A stretch of DNA of 30,137 nucleotides from a virus. Where the stretch lies: positions 1 through 30,137 of IMG/VR virus record IMGVR_UViG_3300047678_000834. One strand, given 5' to 3'. Shown here in pieces: positions 1 through 6,887 of the stretch. The notes under the pieces were generated by a model, which was not told the DNA's origin, did no database searches, and worked only from the letters and a program-made list of their open reading frames with translations. The translations under genes were made by a program, and so were the position numbers. Positions within the stretch are counted from its first letter, which is position 1; every line of letters starts with the position of its first letter.

Positions 1-621
1 TTATAATCTCGAAATCTTTCCCCTTATTTGAAACAGGTGTTTTATAGTTGACCTGCTGATCGTCATATCGTCGTATTCTGGGTTAGCTGCCTTTAATAAA
101 AATGTCCTCTTCGGGTCCGACGGGTTCTTCCTTAAAATCCTAACAAGGCGCTGCTCCTCGGTAATAATTAGGTAGTGGTCTCCCAGCGGTGCCGTCTCCA
201 AGTTTGTAATTTTCTTAATGGCGATTATATCGGTCGGCTTCAGTGTTGGGGTCATCGCTTCATCGGGTACCATAACAGCGGCGAAGCAATCGTTAAACAT
301 TGGGGCGTCGATATAGTAAGAAACTAGTTCCGAATGGTTAAAGAAGTCTGTCCCTTTTACCGGCTTCAGGGTGAAGTCGTAAACCGGTATTGGATTAAAC
401 GCAGCGACGCCTGCCTTTATACCCTTTTCCTCCTTATTTTTTGCTGCCCTGAGATCAACCGAAAACTCAGCCCGGAACTGCTCCAGGAACTCCCGGGGCG
501 GGTCTGCTTTATCCCTATAGTAATGGTTTACACGCTGAGTTGAAAAACTCAGCCGATCAGCGACTTCTTTCTGAGAAATCCCGGTGTCAATGGTGAACTG
601 TTTTAGTAGCTTTCCGTACAT
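1..621 (-). CDS. Phage repressor, HTH + S24-like domain, catalytic dyad lost
   Basis: This 206-residue protein is complete (ATG at 621, TAA at 3-1). Residues about 1-40 form an HTH (ISQKEVADRLSFSTQRVNHY at 15-34). Residues about 78-200 look like the S24/LexA C-terminal domain, with the usual IPVYD entry at 78-82 and the MTPTLKPTDIIAI stretch at 123-135. In self-cleaving members the residue before that Met is the Ser nucleophile and a Lys sits in the later LVKR strand. Here these are Ala122 (codon GCG) and Arg161. A KAG at 69-71 resembles a cleavage site, but there is no visible dyad to cut it. By position and architecture it is the lysogeny repressor, transcribed leftward away from the early operon and probably acting on the TTTGATTAATCAAA sites. 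Repressor role is inferred; domain assignment is by motif. Confidence 0.85.
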   Translation of the reverse strand: MYGKLLKQFTIDTGISQKEVADRLSFSTQRVNHYYRDKADPPREFLEQFRAEFSVDLRAAKNKEEKGIKAGVAAFNPIPVYDFTLKPVKGTDFFNHSELVSYYIDAPMFNDCFAAVMVPDEAMTPTLKPTDIIAIKKITNLETAPLGDHYLIITEEQRLVRILRKNPSDPKRTFLLKAANPEYDDMTISRSTIKHLFQIRGKISRL

Positions 622-779
622 AGTTGCATTTAGTTTAATCTGAATGGGGGAGTAAAAATATACACAAACTTTGATTAATCAAAGGATTTTCAAAAATAAA
701 TATTGTTCAAATTGTTTGGTTTTGTTCAAAATTGATATACTTTTGATAAATCAATAAAAAACAAACGAAATCAAGCATT
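622..779. promoter_or_regulatory. Divergent early control region with two operators
   Basis: AT-rich gap between the leftward repressor and the rightward early operon. A perfect 16-bp palindrome CTTTGATTAATCAAAG lies at 669-684. A second, imperfect copy TTTGATAAATCAAT lies at 742-755, over and just after the rightward -7 box. Between them the word TTGTTCAAA occurs twice (703-711 and 722-730), 19 bp apart, which could be a site for a second regulator such as the HTH protein at 780. On the leftward strand TATTTTTG (698-691) is a possible -7 box for the repressor, without a convincing -33 partner. Confidence 0.75.
715..745 (+). promoter_or_regulatory. Early rightward promoter (Bacteroidota type)
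   Basis: TTTG at 715-718 and TACTTTTG at 738-745 match the Bacteroidota consensus TTTG / TAnnTTTG with a 19-bp spacer. The predicted start is near 752, about 28 nt before the ATG at 780. The operator at 742-755 overlaps the -7 box and presumptive start site, so repressor binding would block initiation. Confidence 0.7.
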
Positions 780-962
780 ATGGCAAAAACCGCTGAAGAC
801 TTTATCCCCGAGGCTGAAGCAATGACCTTTACTGGTTATAGCAGGACCAGCCTTTACAACTTCCGTATTTCCGGGCGCCTCCGCTGGACAGCCTCCGCAA
901 CAGGTCGAAAAATTCGCTACCATAAAAAAGACCTGGAGAAACTTATCGGCCTCACTAATTAA
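780..962 (+). CDS. Small HTH protein (excisionase/Cro-like)
   Basis: This 60-residue protein is a single helix-turn-helix of the MerR/excisionase-like type: EAMTFTGYSRTSLYNFRISG (13-32) is followed by a basic wing (GRKIRYHKKDLEKLIG). It is the first gene of the early operon, directly opposite the repressor, where Cro- or Xis-like proteins usually sit. It could oppose the repressor, activate downstream promoters or serve as an excisionase. No integrase is visible in the window to support the last option. Confidence 0.75.
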   Translation: MAKTAEDFIPEAEAMTFTGYSRTSLYNFRISGRLRWTASATGRKIRYHKKDLEKLIGLTN

Positions 963-980
963 TAACCAAAAAAATAAACT

Positions 981-1673
981 ATGCAAATCGTAAGACGCGA
1001 GCCGGGCGATCAGTTACCTGATCAGTCGGCCATGAATCCACTCGCTAACGCAACACCTCAAAACATCGAGCAGTTTCTTGCTATGTTGAATGAGGAGCCG
1101 CCAGCTAATGAAATATCAATAAACAAACTCGCCGAAAACTCAAAGTACCAGCCGATAGGTATTATCCAGATGCAACTGGATAAGTTCTTTATGGGCCTTT
1201 GGCACACCGAAAATTTCCGTACAAAGGTTATCGCTAACGAAATTGTCGGAGAGGTTGATCTTGTCTTCTTCCACCCGGTTGCAAAAATCTGGATGCGTCG
1301 CCAGGGAGCAGCGTCTGTAATGATCGGCCAAAAGTCAAAGTCTGAAATTACAGATATGGCAGCGAAGATCAAGAACACGCTAACTAAAGATTACCCTCAC
1401 CTGTTGGCATCTTGTATAACATCTGCGGCTAAAACCCTGGGTAAGAGATTCGGGCGCGATCTTAACCGTAAGGTAGAGGATAATTACGAGCGTTTTTATA
1501 CCGAGATCGGCACGGCTGAAGAAGCGCTTTCGTCTATTGAGTGGGATAAGATCGTCACACTAGAAAATCTAAAATCAGTGTGGGATAGTAACCCTAACCT
1601 CCATGATAACAGTCACTTCAAAAAACAGTTTTCATTCTACAAAGCTAAACTAAAAAAACCATGCGCAGCGTAA
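981..1673 (+). CDS. Probable single-strand annealing protein (Rad52/Sak-like)
   Basis: This 230-residue protein carries the strand pattern GEVDLVFFHPVAKIWMRRQG (89-108) followed by AASVMIGQ. It resembles the core of the Rad52-fold annealing proteins of phages (Sak, Mgm101-type), where beta strands with a His-Pro turn precede W-x-x-R-x-G. A helical segment follows with CITSAAKTLGKRFGRDLNR (144-162), including the small-residue AAKTLGKRFG patch typical of this fold. The exonuclease two genes downstream is the expected partner of such a protein. The exact subfamily cannot be told by eye; Erf- or RecT-type is less likely. Confidence 0.6.
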   Translation: MQIVRREPGDQLPDQSAMNPLANATPQNIEQFLAMLNEEPPANEISINKLAENSKYQPIGIIQMQLDKFFMGLWHTENFRTKVIANEIVGEVDLVFFHPVAKIWMRRQGAASVMIGQKSKSEITDMAAKIKNTLTKDYPHLLASCITSAAKTLGKRFGRDLNRKVEDNYERFYTEIGTAEEALSSIEWDKIVTLENLKSVWDSNPNLHDNSHFKKQFSFYKAKLKKPCAA

Positions 1674-1888
1674 AATTTAACGGCGTTTTATACAACGGAA
1701 CAAACTGCCGCCGATTCGAACAACTCGTTCGCACTCTTCACCCGGAATACAAGGGCCGCCGCGAATGGCTTTACTTAAATGGCCCGAGTATTCAATCCCT
1801 GATACTTCGTATACTCGTTAACGTTGGTATCGTGCCTATCAACAAAACCCTTATCGAAGATAATATCCAGCCGGATTTATTTGCGTAA
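1661..1888 (+). CDS. Small protein ending in a clamp-binding-like QPDLF
   Basis: This 75-residue protein overlaps the annealing-protein gene by 13 nt, so translation is probably coupled. The N-terminal half is basic (NCRRFEQLVRTLHPEYKGRR), and no family is recognised. The last six residues are QPDLFA. QPDLF (70-74) fits the bacterial sliding-clamp binding pentapeptide (Q-x-[SD]-L-F), and a free C-terminus is a common location for it. Placement between a recombinase-like protein and an exonuclease fits a replication or recombination accessory that docks on the host clamp. Its function is not known. Confidence 0.7.
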   Translation: MRSVKFNGVLYNGTNCRRFEQLVRTLHPEYKGRREWLYLNGPSIQSLILRILVNVGIVPINKTLIEDNIQPDLFA

Positions 1889-1918
1889 TTATTTATCGTT
1901 AACATAAAAAAAACAAAC

Positions 1919-2650
1919 ATGGAAGATTTACAAATGACATTCCCGGAGCCTGACCAAATCGAGGGCTTTAATGAAGCAATTACCCAGCAGTGGAAAGAGG
2001 CACGCCTCGGTAAGTTCACCGCTTCGACTAATGCGAAACTACTCGGAAAGGGAACCGGCGGAAAAGAGTTTACGGCTGGCGCCCTTACTATGATCTACAA
2101 AAAGGCCGCAGAGATATTAACGCAGGATGCTAACGAAGTCTCCGGCGCTGCTATCAAGTGGGGCGAAGAACACGAACCTATAGCAGCCAAAAGGTTCACC
2201 GACGCGCTCCGTAAGAATGTAGAATATTACGGAAAAGAAAACCCCGTCTTTATCGACCATCCAGATATCGACGGCGCGGGTGGCTCTCCCGACTTGTGGG
2301 TCCCTGAAGAAGAAGCGGTCGGCGAAATTAAATGCCCGTATGAAAGCGGCTATCACATGGAAGTATTACACCGGGTAAAGACTGGAGCCTTCGATCTGGC
2401 AGAATATGATAAGGACTATTACGGCCAGCTTCAGTTTAACATGAAGTTGAAGAACGCGAAGTTCGGGTACTTTATATCGTTTGACCCGCGTGTCCTGGAT
2501 GCTAAAATGTGCCTTGTATTCGTTCGTGTAGAGCGTAACGACGAATATATTAAAGCAATGGAACCGAAGGTTAAGCGAGCGGTTGAAGTAAGAGACCAGT
2601 ACCTTACTGAAGTAGGTTTCTACAGCGAAGAAAACAAAGCTGCTGCGTAA
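1919..2650 (+). CDS. YqaJ/lambda-type exonuclease
   Basis: This 243-residue protein matches YqaJ-like viral recombinases of the PD-(D/E)XK nuclease superfamily. It shows the N-terminal W-x-x-x-R-x-G (W25, R29, G31), WGEEHEP (81-87), GGSPD with D125, and the GEIKCP box with E136 and K138. These are the expected metal-binding and catalytic positions. Length is usual for the family. It would resect double-stranded ends to single strands for the annealing protein at 981. It ends the early operon, 19 bp before a strong terminator. Confidence 0.88.
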   Translation: MEDLQMTFPEPDQIEGFNEAITQQWKEARLGKFTASTNAKLLGKGTGGKEFTAGALTMIYKKAAEILTQDANEVSGAAIKWGEEHEPIAAKRFTDALRKNVEYYGKENPVFIDHPDIDGAGGSPDLWVPEEEAVGEIKCPYESGYHMEVLHRVKTGAFDLAEYDKDYYGQLQFNMKLKNAKFGYFISFDPRVLDAKMCLVFVRVERNDEYIKAMEPKVKRAVEVRDQYLTEVGFYSEENKAAA

Positions 2651-2658
2651 GGATTTTT

Positions 2659-2671
2659 TTTGATAAATCAA
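2659..2671. promoter_or_regulatory. Operator-like copy TTTGATAAATCAA
   Basis: This 13-bp word is identical to the first 13 bases of the operator at 742-755. It lies right after the exonuclease stop codon and touches the first arm of the terminator. It may be an auxiliary repressor site for the nearby promoter, or chance in AT-rich sequence. Confidence 0.45.
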
Positions 2672-2703
2672 CGCCCCAATTTATAACTGTTGGGGCGTTT
2701 TAT
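2670..2703 (+). terminator. Rho-independent terminator of the early operon
   Basis: AACGCCCCAA (2670-2679) pairs with TTGGGGCGTT (2690-2699) around a 10-nt loop and is followed by a short T-rich tract. Confidence 0.85.
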
Positions 2704-2725
2704 TAAACTTTGGGGATAATTTAAC

Positions 2726-2767
2726 TTTGATAAATTTTGATTAATCAAAGCTATCCTTGTACTTTCG
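2726..2767 (+). promoter_or_regulatory. Replication-operon promoter overlapped by operator
   Basis: The perfect palindrome TTTGATTAATCAAA (2736-2749) contains the TTTG -33 element (2736-2739). After a 20-bp spacer, TACTTTCG (2760-2767) is a one-mismatch -7 box. A half-site, TTTGATAAAT (2726-2735), abuts the palindrome. The predicted start is near 2774, giving a leader of about 40 nt before the ATG at 2814. Confidence 0.7.
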
Positions 2768-2813
2768 TTCCTGTTCATTTCTATAATTCCAACTTAAAAA
2801 AGCTAACAAAACA

Positions 2814-3257
2814 ATGACTAGCAAAACCCCTAACGAACTGCTGGAGATCATCTCTTTGGCTGTGGCTCCATTAACGCCCCCTGGCTTTCAGGCTAAGGTT
2901 ATCCTTATGCCCGATAACCTTCTCGACACACCAACGATTAAAGAGGCAAAAGAAATCCGCCTTCTAGCTTGTGAATTTTTCGGCAAGACGGAAGAGTATA
3001 TACTTACCCGTGGACGGAAGTTCGAAGTTGTTATTATTCGAAAGATGCTTTGTAAACTTCTTAGAAAACACACGACGTTATCACTCCAGAAAATCGCTTC
3101 GATAGTTGGTTACGGTGACGATCATAGCTGTGTATGTCGCGGCATTGAAGCGCTGGAATCTTTGATGTTTACAGAAAAAGAGTTCTCGGAGCAATACGCT
3201 AACCTGGAAGAGTTTATTAAAATCAACCTCGATCATTCACATAAAAAAGCCAGCTAA
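2814..3257 (+). CDS. DnaA domain IV-like DNA-binding protein
   Basis: This 147-residue protein has residues about 50-118 resembling the C-terminal DNA-binding domain of DnaA: a basic RGRKFEVVIIRKMLCKLLRK stretch (66-85), then LSLQKIASIVGYGDDHSCV (89-107), where GDDHS corresponds to the GRDHTT signature that contacts the DnaA box. There is no AAA+ ATPase domain; the N-terminal 45 residues are unrecognised. As first gene of an operon with a nuclease and a primase-helicase, it could bind the phage origin or modulate host initiation. Its stop overlaps the next start. Confidence 0.75.
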   Translation: MTSKTPNELLEIISLAVAPLTPPGFQAKVILMPDNLLDTPTIKEAKEIRLLACEFFGKTEEYILTRGRKFEVVIIRKMLCKLLRKHTTLSLQKIASIVGYGDDHSCVCRGIEALESLMFTEKEFSEQYANLEEFIKINLDHSHKKAS

Positions 3258-3772
3258 TGAAAAAAACCTACAACCTTATAACTGAGGTAAATAATCTTCC
3301 ATCTTCATTAATCTGTAGTGAGTGGAGTGTGCTTGTAGAAGTTTATTTTGAAACCACCGGTAACCCCGCGCAGCTTCCTAATATTGAAGTACGGTCCTAC
3401 AGATTTTTAGATAGGCCTGCCGCAAAGAATTTTATAAAAAGCTTTGAACACCATAAAAATAAATTGGATTCGTACGGCTATACTATTGTTCACGGCAAAA
3501 GCCAGCCTAATCAATCCAATGACTTTAATACTATCCTCTCCAGTATCGGCGAAGTGTTAACTGAGAAGAACAAACGCTACGGCGGAAGCGCCCTGAATCC
3601 AATATCTGTTTTTGCCGGTAAGTCGAAAGTCGGCCAACGCGCTGACGACAAAGTGAGCCGGATAAAAAACAGCGATGTTCTTCGTAAGAACGATGTCGCT
3701 GACTTGATCGGTTACCTGGTTCTTATGTGCCAGGAGAATGGATGGCATGACTTTAAAGATCAGATCGACTAA
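3257..3772 (+). CDS. NTP-PPase/Nmad1 (DUF1599)-like protein
   Basis: This 171-residue protein has two parts. Residues 1-85 are unrecognised. Residues about 92-162 have the helical pattern IGEVLTEKNKRYGGSALNP, F119, RADDKVSRI (128-136) and NDVADLIGYL (145-154). This is typical of phage proteins related to DUF1599/Nmad1 and the all-alpha NTP pyrophosphohydrolases, with acidic residues as likely metal ligands. Such proteins are thought to act on nucleotides, but the substrate cannot be deduced. It overlaps the genes on both sides by one base, so the operon is tightly coupled. Confidence 0.6.
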   Translation: MKKTYNLITEVNNLPSSLICSEWSVLVEVYFETTGNPAQLPNIEVRSYRFLDRPAAKNFIKSFEHHKNKLDSYGYTIVHGKSQPNQSNDFNTILSSIGEVLTEKNKRYGGSALNPISVFAGKSKVGQRADDKVSRIKNSDVLRKNDVADLIGYLVLMCQENGWHDFKDQID

Positions 3773-4074
3773 TGACGCCACTAAATAAATGCCCGCAATG
3801 GTGGCAGGATATGGCGGCTGAATTTCCTAACGTTGAATTGCTAAGGACCCGGTTAGAATTGACGGCGCAACGATTTCCAATACTTCAAGGAAACGAAGCG
3901 CAATGTCAACCAGCGGAGAAACTACAACCCGAAAAACCAAACCTTTCAAACACGCATGGCAGCAATCAATCCAGGACGCAAAAGACGCCTGGACAATTAA
4001 ACACTTCCCCAGCTTTGCAGCGGCTTCGGAACCGCTGCGCGGAAAATGGAACGACGAAACCGCTAACGGTTTAA
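3772..4074 (+). CDS. Hypothetical protein overlapping the nuclease gene
   Basis: This 100-residue frame starts at an ATG sharing its A with the previous stop (TAATG), which argues that it is translated. Residues 1-44 (KCPQWWQDMAAEFPNVELL) look like ordinary protein. From residue about 45 the reading becomes rich in Q, N, T and P, because 172 nt are shared with the VRR-NUC gene in another frame. Either the overlap is real or the functional product is the N-terminal part. No family recognised. Confidence 0.5.
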   Translation: MTPLNKCPQWWQDMAAEFPNVELLRTRLELTAQRFPILQGNEAQCQPAEKLQPEKPNLSNTHGSNQSRTQKTPGQLNTSPALQRLRNRCAENGTTKPLTV

Positions 4075-4391
4075 CTAAGTGCGTAATTGATTACCTGAAA
4101 TTTATCGGCGGAAACTTTACCCGGGTGAACGTAATGGGTACACCCAGGAAAGATAAAAAAACGGGTAGAACCTTCTTTACCCCATCAACAACTAAGAAGG
4201 GTACAGCTGATATCGTCGGCGTATTCCGCGGGCGATATACGGCTATTGAGGTTAAGATCGGGGCAGATATACAAAGTAAATTTCAGATACAGGAGCAGAG
4301 GGACGTAACCGAAGCCGGTGGCGTTTATATCATTGCCCGAAATTTTCCCGACTTCCTTAATGAGTTCAAAACCATATTTAAACTAAACTAA
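3903..4391 (+). CDS. VRR-NUC domain nuclease
   Basis: This 162-residue protein has its nuclease core at about 75-145: KKGTADIVGVFRGRYTAIEV contains D103 of the T-A-D-[IL] motif and the E-x-K pair (E116, K118), followed by Q130. This is the VRR-NUC/Holliday-junction-resolvase branch of PD-(D/E)XK nucleases, frequent in phage replication modules. The ATG at 3903 is the first in this frame after the stop at 3834, with AAGGAAA upstream. It may process branched replication or recombination intermediates. Confidence 0.82.
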   Translation: MSTSGETTTRKTKPFKHAWQQSIQDAKDAWTIKHFPSFAAASEPLRGKWNDETANGLTKCVIDYLKFIGGNFTRVNVMGTPRKDKKTGRTFFTPSTTKKGTADIVGVFRGRYTAIEVKIGADIQSKFQIQEQRDVTEAGGVYIIARNFPDFLNEFKTIFKLN

Positions 4392-4394
4392 CAA

Positions 4395-6812
4395 ATGACA
4401 CGACCCGAATTTTTAATACAGGCAGCTAACACGTTAATGCTGGATGGCCTTAACGTTATTGCTGTTGATAAAAGTAAGAAAGCTATTTACTCATGGAAGG
4501 AATTCACAATTGACAAAATTTCTACTGCTCACCTGACAGAGCAGATTAATAACGATAAAGCTGCTGGTATTGCTGTTATATGCGGTGCCATTTCTGGCGG
4601 CCTGGAGGTTATCGACTTTGATCTTAAATACGATCTTACCGGTACTCTTATGCAGCGTTATAAGGCGCTCGTACCTGCTGAGATAATTAAAAAGCTTCGA
4701 ATCGTACGAACGAAATCGGGAGGCTTTCATTTTTACTATCGTTGCGAGGTTATCGAGGGTAACAAGAAACTGGCTTCGCGTCCTCCGACACCTGAAGAGA
4801 AGAAGGATACACCACACCTGAAGCAGTTGGTACTTATCGAGACCCGGGGAGAGAATGGTTATGTAGTGGCTCCTCCGTCTGATGGTTACGAGGTTGTGCA
4901 GCCTAACGATATTCCACTCCTCACTATTGAGGAGCGAGATATTTTACTCGATGCCGCCCGGTCGTTTATGGAAGTTCATACCGAAGAGCGCGCCCGTTTT
5001 ACAAGTACCGGCACTCAGTTTGTGATCTCCCCTTTCGATGACTACAATAACAAAGCCGACACTGTGGCCCTGCTCCTTCGTAACGGCTGGACCGTAGACG
5101 AAGAGAATGCAACAAAGGTTTTCCTGAAGCGCCCAGGTAATACCTCAGCTAAAAACTCCGGCAACTACCACAAAGAGAAGAAACTCTTTTATGTATGGAC
5201 AACCTCAACAGAGTTTTATCCGGAGAAAGCATATAGTCCCGCCGCGGTTTACGCAACGCTTATGCACAATGGCGATTTCAGCGAAGCCAGCAAGCAATTA
5301 ATCCGTGAAGGATATGGAACTAGGAAGACCGCAGAATCGGTACGCGAAGCGCTACAGAAACCCCTGGAGGTTGATTTTAAATTTTGGGAAGTAGTTGAGA
5401 CAAAGAAAGGCGGTACCAAGATCGAAGTAAGTCTTACAAAGCTGGTTAACTTCATTCATGTAAAAGGCGGGTTCAGCGGATACAGGTATAACGAAGCCAG
5501 CGAAAATATTATCGTTCGGGTACAGGATGGGCTGGTTAAGGAGGTTGAGATTTACGATATTAAGCAGTTCTTAAAAAACCACATTGAAACACTCCCCGAC
5601 ACATTCGACGGCATTACCCCCGACGATCTGCTGGAAGTTGTATACCGCGAGTATACGCAATATCTTAGCAAGGGGTTTATGGACTTCCTGGCCGTTAAGA
5701 AGTTGGACTTCCTAAAGGATACACCGGATAAGGCGTACTTCCCGTTTAAGAATGGAATTGTAGAGGTTTCAAAAGCTGGGGTTAAATTCCATAAGTACGG
5801 AGAGTTTAATAAAGTGATCTGGCGTTCTCAAATGATCGACAGGAATATCGACCTTATGGATGATCTTGCTAACTCCCTGGATTACGATAATATCGACTAT
5901 TGTAAATTCGTCGAACTGGCTGCGGGTCAAAGCCAGGAAAAGTTTGAGTACTTTATCTCGATCATTGGCTATATGCTGCACAAGTACAAAGACCCGAAGA
6001 GATCATTCGCGGTTATCCTGGCCGAAGAAGCGGAGAACGAAGCGGACGGCGGCGGTACCGGTAAGGGATTGTTTGTAAAGGGCGTGAAGGAACTGATACC
6101 TACCGAAATATTTGACGGCAAGCAATTCAGCGCTGGGAAGACCTTCGCCTTCCAGCGGGTAAGCCTCGACACTAAACTGATCGCAATTGAGGATGCGAAG
6201 CGCTCCTTCCGTTTCGAGGAGTTGTATAGCTTTATCACTGAAGGGTTGCCGGTTGAGAAGAAGAACCAAAAAGAATTTTTCATCCCTTACGAAGACAGCC
6301 CGAAGATCGTGGTATCAACAAATTATGTTATCTCCGACGAAGGCAACCACGCAAAGCGCCGCCAGAAGGTGCTGGAGTTTTCGAACTACTTCAAACCGGA
6401 CCATACACCTTTCGACGAGTTTGGCCGGATGCTGTTTAAGGACTGGGATAATGAGGAGTGGAACAGGTTCTATAATTTTATGTTTTGGTGTTGCCAGGTT
6501 TACCTGGAAGGCGGTATACTCCAGGCCAGCCAGTCCGATACAAACAAGATCAAAAACATAAAGCTGAAGTTCACCGAAGACCTGTACTTATGGTATAACG
6601 GGTTTCTCGAATCAGATGCCGGTGAGGAGAAACTTACAAAGGAAATTCACCAGGGGTTTTTATCTGCTTACGGAATGACCGGTAAGGATTTTGATAAGAG
6701 GCGGTTCATGGCTGGAATCCGGTACATAGCCAACACCCTGGGGCATAAACTGGAGGAAGGAACAAAGCGAGTTGAAGGAACAGTTCAAAAGTTCATCAAA
6801 GTAACAAGGTAG
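4395..6812 (+). CDS. Primase-polymerase/SF3 helicase replication protein
   Basis: This 805-residue protein combines an N-terminal PrimPol-like domain with a C-terminal superfamily 3 (D5/P4-type) helicase. The PrimPol domain shows VIDFDLKYD (73-81, D74/D76 metal ligands) and RTKSGGFHFYY (105-115). The helicase has the Walker A GGGTGKG (552-558), a following acidic strand LIAIED, and the sensor/finger region VVSTNYV...HAKRRQKVLEF. It would synthesise primers and unwind the phage origin, so replication is largely self-contained apart from host polymerase. The gene ends the replication operon, directly before a terminator and the candidate origin. Confidence 0.9.
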   Translation: MTRPEFLIQAANTLMLDGLNVIAVDKSKKAIYSWKEFTIDKISTAHLTEQINNDKAAGIAVICGAISGGLEVIDFDLKYDLTGTLMQRYKALVPAEIIKKLRIVRTKSGGFHFYYRCEVIEGNKKLASRPPTPEEKKDTPHLKQLVLIETRGENGYVVAPPSDGYEVVQPNDIPLLTIEERDILLDAARSFMEVHTEERARFTSTGTQFVISPFDDYNNKADTVALLLRNGWTVDEENATKVFLKRPGNTSAKNSGNYHKEKKLFYVWTTSTEFYPEKAYSPAAVYATLMHNGDFSEASKQLIREGYGTRKTAESVREALQKPLEVDFKFWEVVETKKGGTKIEVSLTKLVNFIHVKGGFSGYRYNEASENIIVRVQDGLVKEVEIYDIKQFLKNHIETLPDTFDGITPDDLLEVVYREYTQYLSKGFMDFLAVKKLDFLKDTPDKAYFPFKNGIVEVSKAGVKFHKYGEFNKVIWRSQMIDRNIDLMDDLANSLDYDNIDYCKFVELAAGQSQEKFEYFISIIGYMLHKYKDPKRSFAVILAEEAENEADGGGTGKGLFVKGVKELIPTEIFDGKQFSAGKTFAFQRVSLDTKLIAIEDAKRSFRFEELYSFITEGLPVEKKNQKEFFIPYEDSPKIVVSTNYVISDEGNHAKRRQKVLEFSNYFKPDHTPFDEFGRMLFKDWDNEEWNRFYNFMFWCCQVYLEGGILQASQSDTNKIKNIKLKFTEDLYLWYNGFLESDAGEEKLTKEIHQGFLSAYGMTGKDFDKRRFMAGIRYIANTLGHKLEEGTKRVEGTVQKFIKVTR

Positions 6813-6855
6813 GAAGGCTCAATACTGAGCGGTCCGAATCCGAAACAATAATCCG

Positions 6856-6887
6856 AAGCCGTATACTTCAATGTGTACGGCTTTTTT
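6856..6887 (+). terminator. Rho-independent terminator after the helicase gene
   Basis: AAGCCGTA (6856-6863) pairs with TACGGCTT (6876-6883) around a 12-nt loop; the last stem bases merge into a run of six T (6882-6887). Confidence 0.85.

Noticed and set aside
6187-6561. 124-residue ORF within the helicase gene
   Set aside because: Same-strand shadow frame with Arg/Ser-rich composition over the conserved helicase motifs.
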